From Anthonomus grandis grandis (taxonomy: Eukaryota; Arthropoda; Insecta; Coleoptera; Curculionidae): a stretch of DNA of 64,000 nucleotides. Under the pieces are notes generated by a model that saw nothing but the letters and a program-made list of their open reading frames with translations, made no database searches and had not been told where the DNA came from. Below are positions 1-12,850 of this stretch, piece after piece (position 1 is the stretch's first letter; every line of letters starts with the position of its first letter). The position numbers were made by a program, and so were the translations under genes. The stretch spans positions 22,029,100 through 22,093,099 of the forward strand of contig NC_065554.1 in assembly GCF_022605725.1 (NCBI RefSeq), read 5' to 3'.

Positions 1-1640
1 AGAAGAAGTTGTACTGTTTGTTCAAAATCAAAGTGATACTAGTAATAAAAGAAGATTTTTTTATTGTAGCGTTACAAAATCAATAAATACAATGTTGATT
101 ATGTTTATGATGTTTTTAAACTTAATTAATTAATAAAGTGTGTCGGTTTGTGAAAATCTGGTCGATAAAATTTGGGTGAATTGTTGTTAACCAAGTGTCA
201 ATTTTCTAACCGGGCTTCAATCAATGTCAATTGTCAATTTAATGTCAAATATATCTTTAGTATTCATTTTTTAAGTATTTGGAAGGTTTAAGAAATGGAT
301 TGTTTTTGTGAACTCATACAATAGTAGAAATAGTTAGATACCATTGTAAGTAACCTGCTTTTTAGAAGTATTATAATTATTATTATTATAATGTAAATGT
401 ATTAGTATTATTATAATGTAAAATAATAGCTCTTGCACAGTTATTTATTATTTTAAGGGTTAGGGAATTGTTAATACCAGTATTTCTAATGTCAGATGTA
501 GATACTATAAAATTATTATTGGTTCACTTAAAGCGATAACAAATTTTAAAATTTTTAATCACCATTTAAGCCTAAAAAATGTACCAATGTATTTACAAAT
601 GAGGAAAATTAAGTATGGGGTATACAAGATGAAAAAAAGCATTTGTAGTGAAAATACTATAGAAACTCCCTCGGATAAGTGACAGGAAACAAGAATTAAA
701 ATCCAAAACATTGACATAAATTCTAGCGTCTTATATCCTAACATAAAAAAGAAAAACAAAAATTTGAATCCCCTAAGTATACCCATAAAAAAATTTGAGA
801 AAAAAATTAAATATTGCCAGTTCCTCTATATATTGAATTTTCTATGAAGACCTTCATAATATTTACATTAAAGACCCTGTTATAACAGACAGTGATATAG
901 GTGGCATAAAACTGCAAAGAGATAAATCCAAAAATACCAAATTTTAACATAATAAAAAGAAGCATATCTATAGAAAGACTCATTTAAAAGTGAAATAAAG
1001 TAAACATTATTTAGGATTCGGGTTGAAGATTGTCACTAGTGTCAATTTTTCTGGTTGTCACTACTCAACTTTGGACCATACCCTTAATGCAAAGTGTTTG
1101 GTGAATTGTGATGTCAAAATATAATTTTAATTTTATTATTTTGTCAGATTTATACATCAGTGTTGTTGATCTGTGTGCTAATGTTATTTGTTGATTTTTA
1201 CATTTGTGTAAATTCCTATGTAATAGAGTCTTTAAGAGATATATTTTTATAACACTGTGAATAAGAGATTTATGCGTACGGTTTTGGTTTTTCCCTACTA
1301 AAAATATATGAGTAAAATAAATGCTATTTTTTTAAAATATTTTTAACAAAATTTTAAATTTAGTCTAGGGATTTAAGGTTTCTTCTAGGTATTAAGAGTT
1401 CTTTATTCTTAAGACTTTTTAAGTCAAAATATGCTTTTTCGCCCAATAAATCAGATTTCATGATTACAAAGCTTGCCTTTAAAAGCCACTTTTTTACGAC
1501 TCTTTTGAGTAGTAGAAAGGTGGATATTTTTATAAATAAAATACGATTTTTTCTTTGCAAAATTATTAAGACAACAAAAAAATTTTAATACTCTTAAAAA
1601 ACAAATATAAAGTTAATTAAATAACATGCACAATTTCCAT
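1..1640. other. AT-rich DNA without recognised gene
   Basis: Both strands were scanned. Open frames here are short, low-complexity and resemble no family I know. There is no clear TIR, splice-bounded exon or RNA gene. A short run of ATT triplets occurs near 370-420. Confidence 0.5.
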
Positions 1641-1648
1641 GTCATATT

Positions 1649-1800
1649 TTGTTTCAAGCATTTACTTGCTTCCAGAAATTGGAAGAGTTCTTGTCCATGA
1701 TTGTGGGAGTAATTTTTTGTGACTTCCAGGCATTTGACTCAGTTTTGATCTTCCAGCGATTGCAAATATTTTTCAAGTTTTTGATAGTCTTATTTATATC
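1649..1800. repeat. Degenerate TTCCAG-rich repeat, left part
   Basis: This stretch contains several copies of a TTCCAG-centred motif (near 1674, 1726 and 1751), one of them extended to TTCCAGGCATTTGAC. Similar motifs continue beyond the transposon inserted at 1806, around 3780-4620. The transposon therefore probably landed inside an older degenerate repeat. Spacing is irregular, so it is not a clean satellite. Confidence 0.3.
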
Positions 1801-1805
1801 GTTTA

Positions 1806-2001
1806 TACAGGGTGACCACGGTAACTTTGACAAAAATTATAGGGTAGGTATGGACGCCATAGGCAAGTATTTTGAGCACAGGAATCCATGTCCGGAAAAG
1901 CCCCCATTTGGAGATGGGGCTGTTTTAAAATTGGACCCTTTGCGGCAGGCAACCCAACGTACACGAACAGTTTGTTTTTACTTTTTCTTAATACCATGTA
2001 T
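1806..2001 (+). repeat. Left terminal inverted repeat of the mariner-like element
   Basis: About 196 bp that match the reverse complement of 3565-3769 with scattered mismatches and a short indel near 1945. The match runs from the terminal TACAGGGTG to the ATACCATGTAT segment, where similarity stops. Confidence 0.88.
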
Positions 2002-2305
2002 AGTTTGTCAAATGTCAGGTTGACTTTGAAATCGCCTATTTGGCGGTTAAGGAAGTATTCACGATTTATATCCGCACAGACCGCACTAGTCGGATCAAAT
2101 GTTGTGAATTGAGCGGTTGTTTTAAAATTGAAATTTTTGCGCCAGATGGGAAAGCAATAAGACAATCCTGGCAACTTATCGTACACGAGCCACAAATTAA
2201 ACGCTTTAGTTTAAAAACAAAAAGATGTAATAATTGCAATAAAGCTCTCCACAAAAAATACCGGAGGTAACTCAGAAAACTAAAATTATTAAAGTAAAAG
2301 TAGTC

Positions 2306-3461
2306 TTAAATTATGCTCGAAGTGCTGCCCTGCTCGTTCTCCTGGATACATTTATCGATCCGTTGGTGCCATGAAGTTCGCATTCGAGCGAAAACACCCT
2401 GCTGCTCTCGAATGAACTCTACGGCCATTACGATTCGCGCAATTAAGTCCTCCTCCGAATCCAGTGGTGTTTGATACACCATTTGTTCCATGTTACCCCA
2501 CAGAAAGAAATCTGGTAGCGTAAGATCAGGAGACCTCGGTGGCCACGCTATGGGACCCCCACGTCCTATCCAACGATTGGGGAAAATTTCATCTAAATAG
2601 TCCCGGATCGGCCTTGGCCAGTGCGCAGGACAACCATCGTGCTGCCACCACATGTAATTAATAATCTGTAGGGGCAAATCTTCGAAATATTCCTGTAACT
2701 GGCCTTGGAGAAATATCGAATAATTTTGTGCATTCAAGTGGGCGGGTAGAACATATAGACCAAGCAAGTGGTCGCCGACAATGCCAGCCCAAACATTAAC
2801 AAAAAACTTCTTTTGATATCCTCGGACATGCATGGCATGCGGGTTCTCTTCCGACCAGAAGTGGTTGTTGTGGGCGATGAACATACCTTCTCTAGAAAAG
2901 CCCTTTTCGTCGGTGGAACAAACATACCGCAGGAAATCAGGATTTTCCCCAATGCGTTGGTTTACCCACTGGCAGTAGTGAAGGCGCCGAGGGGGATCGA
3001 TAGGAAAGAGATGTTGAACTTTCTTCAATTTAAATGGGTATAAATTGTTGTCGTGAAAATTATTCCATACCGTCCAGTGGTTGCAACCCACTTCGGAAGC
3101 GACCTGACGAATGCTCTTTTGGGGATTGTCGGCAATACGTGCCATTACAGCATCTTCAAGTCCATCACGTGCTAGACGCAGTCGTCCTCGCTCCTGCTAT
3201 ACCTAGTTAACAGTCCCGTATAAACGACTTACAATAAATTTATACTTTGGCAATAAAAAAATACTTTTAAAGAACAAGACTTACTTGAAATGATCCCGTT
3301 TTCCGTAGTGTGCGGTCGACATTTACAAACACGCTGCGATGTACCTGGTCACGCTGTGGAAATCGCTGAGCATACAAGCGCTGAGCCGCCAATGCATTGC
3401 TGCCTGTAGCTCCATAAACTAGATGCACATCAGCAAGCTCGCGGAAAGTTAGCCGGTTCAT
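2306..3461 (-). CDS. Tc1/mariner-like DDE transposase, two exons, about 355 aa
   Basis: Exon 1 runs from the ATG at 3461 down to 3285. A GTAAGT donor follows, then an 88-bp intron (3284-3197) ending in TATAG. Exon 2 runs from 3196 to the stop at 2306. The junction is in phase 0 and the joined frame has no stop. Exon 1 encodes a helix-turn-helix-like N-terminus of the DUF4817 type (VHLVYGATGSNALAAQRLY). Exon 2 continues with a second HTH-like stretch (SIRQVASEVGCNHWTVW). The DDE catalytic domain follows, with candidate aspartates in CSTDEKGFS, WWQHDGCPAHW and PPRSPDLTLPDFFLW; the last two lie about 36 residues apart. It would bind the element's TIRs and catalyse cut-and-paste transposition in the nucleus. 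The intron was inferred from the splice signals and the conserved protein join, with no transcript evidence. Confidence 0.87.
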
Positions 3462-3564
3462 CGTCTACTTTTTCTCATACAAACGTGCAAGAAACAGATT
3501 TTTTTTTCCTGTCAGTCAGGTTGAAGTTCCCGTCAAAAATTTGTCGTTGTCATTGACAAAAAAA

Positions 3565-3769
3565 ATACATGGTATTCAGAAAAAGTAAAAAAAAAACTTT
3601 TCGTGTACGTTGGGTCGCCTACCCATCTGCCGCGAAGGGTCCAATTTTAAAACAGCCCCATCTCCGAATGGGGGCTTTTCCGGACATGGGTTCCTATGCT
3701 CAAAATACTTGCCTATGGAGCCCCTACCTACCCTACAATTTTTGCCAATGTTACCGTGGTCACCCTGTA
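3565..3769 (-). repeat. Right terminal inverted repeat of the mariner-like element
   Basis: Inverted counterpart of 1806-2001. It ends CACCCTGTA at 3769 and is followed by the TA duplication. The segment just inside it (3500-3560) differs from the left side, so the repeat ends near 3565. Confidence 0.88.
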
Positions 3770-3779
3770 TATGATCTTA

Positions 3780-4620
3780 AGGAAAAAAAATTAACAATTT
3801 ATTTCTTGTTGTCCATGTATTGGAAATTGTTGTTCAATCTTTATTGAAATTTCTAATATTTTTTAGGTATTTTAAATAGTTTTGTTTAGAAACTGGATAT
3901 ATTTTTTTATCTTTTCTACCTTCCAGAAATTTGACGACATTTTTAGGATCTTAGAGAAACTTCTCCAGATTCTTAAATATTTTTTCCATTTTATTCCAAA
4001 TATTTAATGTATTCCAAATTAATACAACTCGATTAAACAAACGATATTAGAACATTATTTTTTATATATTAACGATTTTTTTACGATCTAAATAGATTTT
4101 CTCTACAGAATTTTAAGTGCTTTATTTATTTTATCCCAATCATTCAATATCTGGTATGAATTGAAAATTAGTTTTCCTATATTTCATTAACTTTTTTATG
4201 TCTTGAAAGTATCTTCCAAGATTGTCCAGGCTATTGGAAGTAATTTTTATATTCCAGGTATTTGACGGAATATTTACGACCTTCACAGATTTTTTTCGAG
4301 GCTTTTAAGTGCATTATTTATTTTTTTCAAGACATTTCTTTAATTGAAAATAATTTTTTTGAACATTGCCAATTTTTACGAACTTAAGAGATTTTTTCCA
4401 GACTTTTCAACAGTACAATTTCTTCTTTTGTCTGAAGCATTTAATGGATTTGATAAATTGCAAATAATTTTTCATATATTTGATAAAGTTTCTTATGTCT
4501 TCCAAGCAATTCACATATTTTTTTGACGCTACAGTATTTAAATTATTTTTACGTTTTTTTAACGAAACTTTTATAGTCTTAAGAGAATTTTTATTTTGTT
4601 CCATTCAAATTAGAAAAAAG
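3780..4620. repeat. Degenerate TTCCAG/ATTTGACG repeat, right part
   Basis: AT-rich sequence containing recurrent TTCCAG-type motifs followed by ATTTGACGA-like words (near 3922, 3963, 4215, 4255, 4395 and 4500). It resembles the sequence left of the mariner insertion. No coding potential is recognised. Confidence 0.3.
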
Positions 4621-7430
4621 GAAAAGGGGTTATTTTAATTAACTAGTCAATTTTAAATATCAATAGACGACAACTTAAGCTATCGAAAAATCTTCCAACA
4701 TTTTAAGAATTTCTTTTAATTTTATTTTTATGTATTGAGTATTTATCCAGGTTGTTCTACATCTTAATATGAAGGAGTCCAAATCATTAAAATTCTTACA
4801 GATAAATTTTAAAACTGTTAGAATATTAAATTTAATTAAAGAATCTTTATAATAATCTACTTAGAATAAAATTTTGCTATACCCTTATTATTATGTAGAT
4901 GGATAAGAGTTTTATCTAAGAGTCATCTTAAACAGCCTAAAAAAACATCAGTTAACACAAAAAAACTCTAGAGTAAAATGGATCGTTGACTAAGCTCTTA
5001 GGATACTTTTAATTTTTATAATACAAGAGTCTGGATTCCAGTTATTGTACGAATTCTTATATTCTCCTAAATAAAAATGCGCCTAGTATATAGCTTGAAA
5101 TAAAAATTAGGAGAAGACTGAAACTCTATGCTTTAACTTAAAAAAGCAGCTTTAATCTTGAATCCTGAAGATGCCATCGTTATTAAACCACGTGTCGAAA
5201 ATTAAATAAGGAGTTTTGCTTAGTGGTAAAACTGATTTGTATTTAAGTGTCATACCAAAGATTCCACCTATAGGAATACTAAAGAGAAATATTTATTGCA
5301 GATTTTAGCTTTTTTTAGGGCTCTAAAGTATACGTTATATATTTTCCCCTTTTGACATGCTTACAAGCCCTGATCACCTGTAAGAATTCCAATTTCTCTA
5401 GTTTTTCTGGAAAGGTCATAAAATTCTTCTTTAAATCCAAATTTTAGGCTACGCTGAGAAAAACTAGAAATCTAAATTCACTTAGGTTTCACTTGAGTGA
5501 AAGTTACTGCGCTTAAGAGTAACTACGGTTTAAATTTGTTAGGAGATGTTTAGTAGTACCAGACTCTTACCGGTTGTTACTATTAGACTCCGCCTTAAAA
5601 TTCTGTTAAAAATAAGGAACGGCCATATTTGTAAATTCATTTTCTAGATCTACCTGAATATAAAAGTTATCGCTAAGAACATTAAATAATATTATTAATT
5701 TTCTAAGGGAGTTTCCTTCAAGAAGCCCATGAAAAGGTCCTAAAACCCTCCGCGAAGCATAAAAACCATTAAATTATGCAGAAAAAATTAACAGCCCTTA
5801 GCAAAGCAGCAACATAGCAATAAAACCAAGCACCTTACCAAAAAGTTCCGCCGTTTCGGAAAGACTATCTAATACCGCTTTTTTATTTTACGAGTTTCGA
5901 TAAATTCGGCAGGTGTGTAGCACAACTTTAACGCAGACAAGTTTCCGAAGCAGTTAAAAAGTTCTCGCAACTTTTATTCTTTAGGGTTATCAAAATCGGC
6001 GAGTTGGCTTAATGCGGTAAAAAGGTTGATCGAGCTTTGGGGGTTAGTTGGGTTTCTAATTAGATGAAGTCGGAAAAAAACGGTAAAACACAGCTGAACA
6101 TTGAGTGGTATTGATATTCCTAGAATGTTCTTTAGTAGACATAAAAAGGATTGTTATTCTTGTAACTTTCTTAGTATAATGCGCATTATAAAAATTCAAT
6201 AAATTACAAAATATTTACAGCCAAATCAAAATAATTAACTGCAAAATTAAACGACTTTAATTTTTTTATTTATTATGACGAGTCTGCTTATTTCTGATAA
6301 GTGTTTTCGGATATCCCACTAAGTAAAAATTTAAATAAATTTTTTGTTTTTGTAGTTCTCTTATTTCCACAAAAACTTAATATAAAAAATACTTTTCTAC
6401 AAAATTTTTTAAACTTTTTTCTAATGTTTTTAAGACTCCATCAAGGTTATCAGGATTTAAAAAAAACATATTTAATTTATTTATCTTATAAAAATTAAAA
6501 CTAAAATTCAAATTTTTAGTAAAAATATAATTGTACAAAGCTGATTCTGATGATTTTTGTACTTCAATTTTTTTGGAATTGCTCTTCAGTTTTCTTTCAT
6601 CAGTTTTATTTAGAACAATTTGTTATGCCATTATCCTAGAGGTCAAGTTCATAACTTCAAGATCTTAGGATGTGTTAACTAATTACATAAAACGAAATAC
6701 CACATTTATTTGTTAGTTTTATTTATTATATTTCTTTTTATTCTTACTGGAACATTTTCATAGTTTTCGTTAATATTGAAGAATATTTTTTATGTTTGGT
6801 AATCTTCGTTTACTACTGCATCTTTGATTCTTTTTTCACTTCTTCATTGCAATAATCTATTTGAAACTTAATTTTTTAACAATATCACTTTTATAAAATT
6901 ATATCAAATTTTCTCTCACCCTGCTTTTCTACCAACCCACTCTTTTCCTGGGTTCTATCCTATAGCTTAGTGGAAATATTTAATTTATTTTCCTTTAACT
7001 TCTTTCTTTAAAATTTTCAAAATTCCATTTAAATTTAATTAAATATTACGGGAATAATTTACGCAGGGCAAAAATGGGAAATATTAAACATATGACAAAA
7101 TAAATCAAAAACTTGGATGAACTCAGTCTATGAATTTCCAGAACATTTTCTAAAAATTGTAAGAAAAATTAACCTACAACTTTCATTCATTAATATTTAA
7201 ATTCCTACTACTCGAGTCCTATATTATAAAAGATATTAGCAAAAAGATTACTAAAACATCCTTAATAACTCTACCAATCTTCATAAATACGGTCTTTAAT
7301 AACGTCAAAAATAAATAAATAAGAAGATCATTAAATTGCATTAAATAAATATTTTACATCTGCCTCCGCCAACCTAATAAGCCCAATTTACATATTACCT
7401 TCATGCAACTTAAAGATCTTAATTTTTTCG
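4621..7430. other. AT-rich DNA, no recognised gene
   Basis: No family-level protein similarity is visible on either strand. A GC-richer stretch at about 5820-6060 stands out from its surroundings and may be conserved non-coding DNA, but it cannot be named. Confidence 0.4.
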
Positions 7431-7439
7431 CCTCATTTC

Positions 7440-7870
7440 ACATCTCTAAGGACCGACTGGTCGACTAAAGATAAACATACACGTTTGCGGCAAGTACTTA
7501 CAAGGTCTGTTAAAAACCGATGCTTCTTCCCTATATTTATTACATAAACAATGCCGAAACCTACATCCGCACCAAGTCCAACCCGTCACGTTTAAGCCAT
7601 TGCCCACACCTCGGGGTTTTACCATTTGTTGGTACCCATGATGGTTAAACATAAATTAAAAGGCTAATTACCATATTCGCTAGTAATTACCGAGGGGAGC
7701 CGTAAATAGTACCATAAAAGATGGTGGCCCTACCTGTAAGGTTGTTCATTAGTTCCGTTTCGATGGTACCGGTAAATGTGAAGTTCCGACCCATGGGTGG
7801 AGGTAAATGAGTATGTGGCGTTCTTGATCCTTGTAAGTATTTTATTAGATGACAGATGCATCGTTTAAGT
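7440..7870. other. GC-richer unique island
   Basis: Base composition is clearly less AT-rich than the flanks and there is no obvious repetitiveness. A 68-codon minus-strand open frame at 7446-7652 resembles nothing I know. Possible interpretations are conserved non-coding DNA, a host exon or a decayed element. Confidence 0.25.
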
Positions 7871-10800
7871 AAGATTTGCCACCAAAAGAAAAAAAATCTG
7901 TAATTTTTAGATAATAGAATTGATCTGAAAATGAAGTATTTATTATTGAGGATCTTGGATGAAGGATGATTATTGTATTTTGTCTGACTAAGACTTGTAT
8001 CAGTTACTTACCAAGAATAAAACTAAATTAAAATATGTTACAAAAGAAGCAATCTACATCATTTAGTAAGCAATATATAGAAAGTAATTGAAAGATATTT
8101 GTGATTTTAGTATTTCTTATTTTGATTCATTTGATGAAAGATTGAGTGTTTCTAATATTTACCATATTTTCTACAAATAAAGACTAAAACTGCAAATAAG
8201 TCTACGAAAGAGAAAGAACAAAGGTATGAAATAAAAATAGAAAGAACGATTGAATTAGGAAACATTTTTATCTAATCAAGAATTTTGTAAGAAACTTAAT
8301 TGAAGAACTTATTCCACATATGAATCTGGGCTTAAAATTACAATAGTCAAAAGAAGTGTTTATAAAAGGAGTGTTTATAATGAAAGAGTCAATGACTGAA
8401 CAGTCAATTAGTAGAAACTTGTCCAAAGTATGCAATGCAATTAAAGCTCGTACTGTAGCACTACAGGCTTCATGAGCCTATTTATTGCAAGACACACATT
8501 TTATCTAGCCGTCTTTCGCCTTAGAATTTAAAAATAGTTTATTGCAACATAGACACACATCGTCTTTATAATCTTCTTCCCTCGTCCTATGAGAATCTAC
8601 AATCAGTAATTATGGATCCAATTTTGTTTTTGGTGCATCCCTTTTTACTACGTTTTTCCTTTTTTTGTCCGGTTCATTTAGCTTTAGTTTTTTTATTATC
8701 AGACTTGTAAGAAGATGATTTTATTACAATAGCCTTTTCTCTTCTCCTGTTATCGTTGGATGGTTTCCTAGTCGCCTTGGGGATCGAAAAAATCCAAAAT
8801 GTAAGGTTAAAAATAAAAGGCATAAATAATAAATATATATCCAACCTATTATTAACCTATTACGGGCGTTAATTCCCTCGTTTACTTTAAAAATTAAATT
8901 CAATAAAAAAACACTAGGTAACTGACCCTTATGTGCCAGGAAGAGAATAAAGGAAGAATGGCAATATTATGGTGGCCCCAGCTACAGTCGGATAGGGAGG
9001 GTTACTAATATTTAGAGCGAGGACGCCACGTTATTAAACACCATAATGCCAACAGAAATATGTCAATACTATTCCCTTATTTCCCTGAGACCTAACCTTA
9101 TTCACAAACAATCAACTCCCAACTTGCACAATACTATTCAGCTGGTCACTAAACCTTGAGGTTCTTAAAAGGAAGAAAAAAAAATATAACTATGAAAAAA
9201 AAACTATTGAAGTCCTTATTAGTTGTCCTATACAAACCTAGTTGACAGCCACACTCTGCATGCAGGTGATAGAATTACAGAAACCTTGGTTCAAATACTA
9301 TACTGAATATTTTAACCTTAGTTACCAGTTGGATAAAGGTAAATGTGCAATGTAATAATAGTATTCTAAATAGAGGATGCTGCTACAATGTTAACCTAAA
9401 AAAATCAAGAGAAATTATTGATAAAAGGACTAGACCTGCTTTAGAGAGACTAAAAAATTACATATTGCTTTTGGTAATGTTGCTTGTAAACTATCAGACT
9501 TAGTGGTGGCTTATTTAGGAGATTAGGAGATGTTGGTATGATTTGTTGTATAAGGGTATAAGGAGCTACAACTTGCTAGTGTAGAATCGATAGGTGGTGG
9601 TAATGGAGCTTTGAGTATGGTAGATTAATCTTCTTGTATATTTAGTTTTGGCTCTGGAGATTTCGAGGGAGCAAACATCCACTCGGGAAAAACTTCAGGA
9701 TTCTGGTTGAATTCCAGACTTTCTGAAACCATTTATTGCAAATTGCATAACTACCTATTTAATAAAAGCCTCATAAAAGAGTTCTACCACTTCATATAGA
9801 CGTGCCAGAAACCATTTAAGTACCATTTATGACTCAATGTTTTGGACCTTTATCCTAGAAATGATGTTTGTAAAATTTTGCTGGCTTATATGATTCTCTT
9901 ACGATGTTCTAGAAACATTACTATAAACATTACTAATTTATTTTTGCACGTATGTAAAAATTTTAGCTGTCATACAATAAAAAATTAAAATGTTTGACAT
10001 TAAATAGGTATAATAATTTAAATAAAAATATAATATACTACCACTCCACCACAACATTTCGTTAAAATCTCTACAGATATTTTACTAAAACTCTCCCAAA
10101 ATTATTTAAATTAAGCGCCATAAAAGTGACATAGTTATCTTTTAATTATTAGTTAGAAACTAAAAGACACCAGATTTACGTTGGCAGCACTACCTGCAGT
10201 GACTGTTTTCACCGGCTTAATGGCCGCTATTGGGGTTTTGTTAGTGTGACGTGACAATGTGGTGCAAACGTGTTCTAATACTTTAGATGCGGTTTAATAT
10301 CAGAGGGAAAAATATAGAATTGAAGTCTTAATCTATGATTTAGTATTTCAGATTTCAATGGTCTAATTTCGTGTGGTTTAGTTTTCGCGTTTGTCAATGA
10401 AGTTACTTGTAGTAGTTACAAGGGATTAAGATTCGTCTATTTCTTTTGCAGGTGTGTTATATTATTAAAAGAAATAAAAAATATTTTTGTAAGATTGGTA
10501 TAGTTTTTGTTATGTATTATAAAAGTGTGTATAAAATATATTTAATGCTATTAACTAAACATTGACTTTTATTTTAATAAGATCTAAATAAAAAATAATG
10601 CTATGAATGTTTTAAATTAAACATTTATGGTATTTTTCAACAGCAAATATATCATGTACTAAAGAAACGTACATTCATAAATGTCTCAGAAATATCCCAC
10701 ATAACATGTTGAAAAAGGTGACATGGTCGATGTCAGAAACAGTTCTGGCATATTGGTAAGGAAATAGGATCATTGCTGGCATGTCATGGTCGCAGTGAAT

Positions 10801-11080
10801 ATTTCTGGCATGTTCCTAGTATGTTTCTGTGCTATAAGGCTGTATGCCTATAATAATTGTCTTCAACTATTTCTGATTGACTATTAATTTTCAAAAAACA
10901 ATAACTTAAGGAACCAACAATTATTTCGGCTAAGACCTAATTATATTTAATTCACTTAGCTATAAAGAATATTTGAGTAACTTGTGAAATCCTAATATTT
11001 CACTGTGATAATACGAAATTTGCCACAACTACATAACCTTCTTTCATGAATTAATCTTGATTACCTAGAACTAAAACAAA
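7871..11080. other. AT-rich DNA with minor repeats, no recognised gene
   Basis: No protein family is recognised. At 10141-10460 a GC-richer block ends in a pyrimidine tract plus CAG (near 10450) that looks like a splice acceptor, without a supporting exon. At 10680-10820 the words CTGGCATGT and TTCTGGCAT recur several times. Confidence 0.35.
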
Positions 11081-11480
11081 AATGTTTGGTTAAAAGTGGA
11101 CGAAATATACCTGACTTCCTCCCTGTATTCCCGGTGTGCTCCCGGACGTTTAAAACTTTTATTGCCCGTCCCCAATACAAGCCAAATATTATATCAAATT
11201 CCGCATAGAGTAGTCGCACCTACTTTAAATTCATATGGAAATTACGGGGGGGAATAATAAAATATACGGAGAACAATGTGGGGGCCAGCGCGTTGATGAA
11301 ATTAAAATATAGATGTGAATTTTAGGGGGTGGGCCCACGCACCTCCGTCACATTAAATAACCTTTTTAAAGGGGGGAGCAGGCGCCCCGTGCCAGGGTTG
11401 TTTTATGGATCTAGGGAGGAATTTAGTCCAGGAACGTTAAGTGGCATTATTAGATAAAATGCGTCGCGTCGTAAATTTTA
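11081..11480. other. GC-richer island
   Basis: Contains G-runs (near 11246 and 11370) and C-rich words in an otherwise AT-rich neighbourhood. There is no open frame of note and no function is assigned. Confidence 0.25.
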
Positions 11481-11609
11481 TGTGAACAGATGCGACCTTT
11501 CGTGAGATGTTTGAAAATGATGATTTTTTTTTAATGAATTTAAACCTATTTTTAGCAGGCATTTCTTATTTTCCCTGTTTTCAATGTTGACGAAATACAA
11601 GTAGGTCTT

Positions 11610-11960
11610 CTTCTTATTTTTCCCCAGCCATCGCTTGTCCACTCCTGGATATAGGCCTCTTCAAATTCTTTCTATGTTTTTCTGTCTTCTGCTATCTGCA
11701 ACCAGTATCAACCATCAATTTTCTTTATATCATCACCCCATTTCTTCTGATATCTGCCTATGCATCTTTTTGTTTCTCTCGGTCTCCATTTTGTTAAACT
11801 TGATGTACATCTATGTGTTATTTTTTGCTATATGCCCTCCCTATTTAACCATTCTTTTTATTACATATCTCTTAGACTGATGCCCAACATCGCTCTTTCT
11901 ATGGCTGACAATTTCTTTCAGTCCCTAAGTTGTCACTGCTAATATACAGCTATTATACAC
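11610..11960 (-). pseudogene. RTE-type retrotransposon C-terminal fragment
   Basis: On the minus strand, just left of 11660, a frame reads EEAYIQEWTSDGW. This matches the end of RTE-type endonuclease/reverse-transcriptase polyproteins, and the same ending occurs at about 49240-49300 in this window. The sequence beyond it is degenerate, with no long frame. It is a decayed 3' piece of a non-LTR element, and only the terminal part can be defended. Confidence 0.55.
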
Positions 11961-12540
11961 ATTTCTCTCTCCCAAGTTTATTGGAATATTTTTAAGTATG
12001 CATTTTCAGGGGACCAAAAATTAGTAGGGTAAAATGAGACCTTTTTTTAATTTACACTGGTATACATTATTAAGAATCAAAGAGAGCTTAAGGATTCGTT
12101 GTTAATGTAGATTATTATAGAAGGCCTTCATTTTAAAACCAACCCGCCCTAATAACTTCTTTAAAAAAACACGTCAGTATAGATATATAGGGGGACGTTT
12201 AATTTTATATTTGATAAAATTTCGTCAATCACTTCCAGCTATCCTCTCTTTAATATGTCAAATCGGAGCCCCATCGTATGACAACCATTATAAGTAGTGT
12301 TTAAATGTCTATTCAACAATGCCAAAAAAATTAAATCGGTTGACGAACTAGCGAATAGTGAGCTAAAATGTCTGGTAATAATAAATATTTTATCGCCGTC
12401 ATACTTTGGTATGTCAAATGACTATAGTATGATGCATCCTTTTAAAGGGTATACAATTTACCACCCAACATTGTATAAAAAATTTAAGTTTTTATGTGTT
12501 TAAATAATAAATTTAATTAATAATTTAATCAGTTCGTCGA
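11961..12540. other. No recognised feature
   Basis: AT-rich. The plus-strand open frame at 12297-12503 resembles no known family. The stretch may include the degenerate end of the mariner-type relic that follows. Confidence 0.3.
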
Positions 12541-12559
12541 ATTTATTTCATTAAGTGTA

Positions 12560-12850
12560 AAAATGCTCGCCGTTTTAGGCGAGATAATAATAAAATCTAT
12601 TTTGAAATGCCTCATGAACATTAGCAAGTGTTTGTCCACTAATATCTCTACATTTGCGAGTAGTTCGATCCTTTAAATCATTAATGTTTTCAGGTGGGAT
12701 TTAATAAACTTTGATTTTTAAATACCCCTAAAAGAAAAAATCTAGTGTTGTTAAGTCTGGCGACCGTGCGGGCCATTCAATGCCCTATCATGTACCACGT
12801 CTGCCAACCAACATCTATTTGCTAGTGAAAAATGAATTAATTTCAAACCT
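12560..12850 (-). pseudogene. Mariner-like DDE transposase, C-terminal relic
   Basis: The minus strand near 12765-12735 reads IEWPARSPDLTTLDFFF then a stop. It is followed by a frame containing PPENINDLKDR and ISGQTLANVHEAFQNRF, ending at a stop near 12588. This is the last catalytic motif and C-terminus of a DDE transposase of the same broad type as the gene at 2306-3461. Just upstream, near 12810, a WVGRRGT-like segment is visible in a shifted frame. The N-terminal two-thirds is missing and at least one stop and one frameshift are present. Confidence 0.75.

Larger units (their letters stand above)
1806..3769 (-). mobile_element. Tc1/mariner-like DNA transposon, apparently complete
   Basis: The element begins TACAGGGTGACCACGG at 1806 and ends with the inverted copy of that sequence at 3769. 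It is flanked on both sides by the dinucleotide TA (1804-1805 and 3770-3771), the target duplication typical of the IS630/Tc1/mariner superfamily. Its terminal inverted repeats are unusually long, about 200 bp. The minus strand carries a two-exon transposase gene. Total length is 1964 bp. Both termini, the duplication and an open transposase reading frame are present, so this is the youngest-looking element in the window. Whether it is active cannot be judged from one copy. Confidence 0.9.

Noticed and set aside
1803..2270. Several overlapping open frames at the left end of the mariner-like element
   Set aside because: They fall in the TIR and its inner flank on both strands and have no relation to known proteins; the real gene is the spliced minus-strand transposase.
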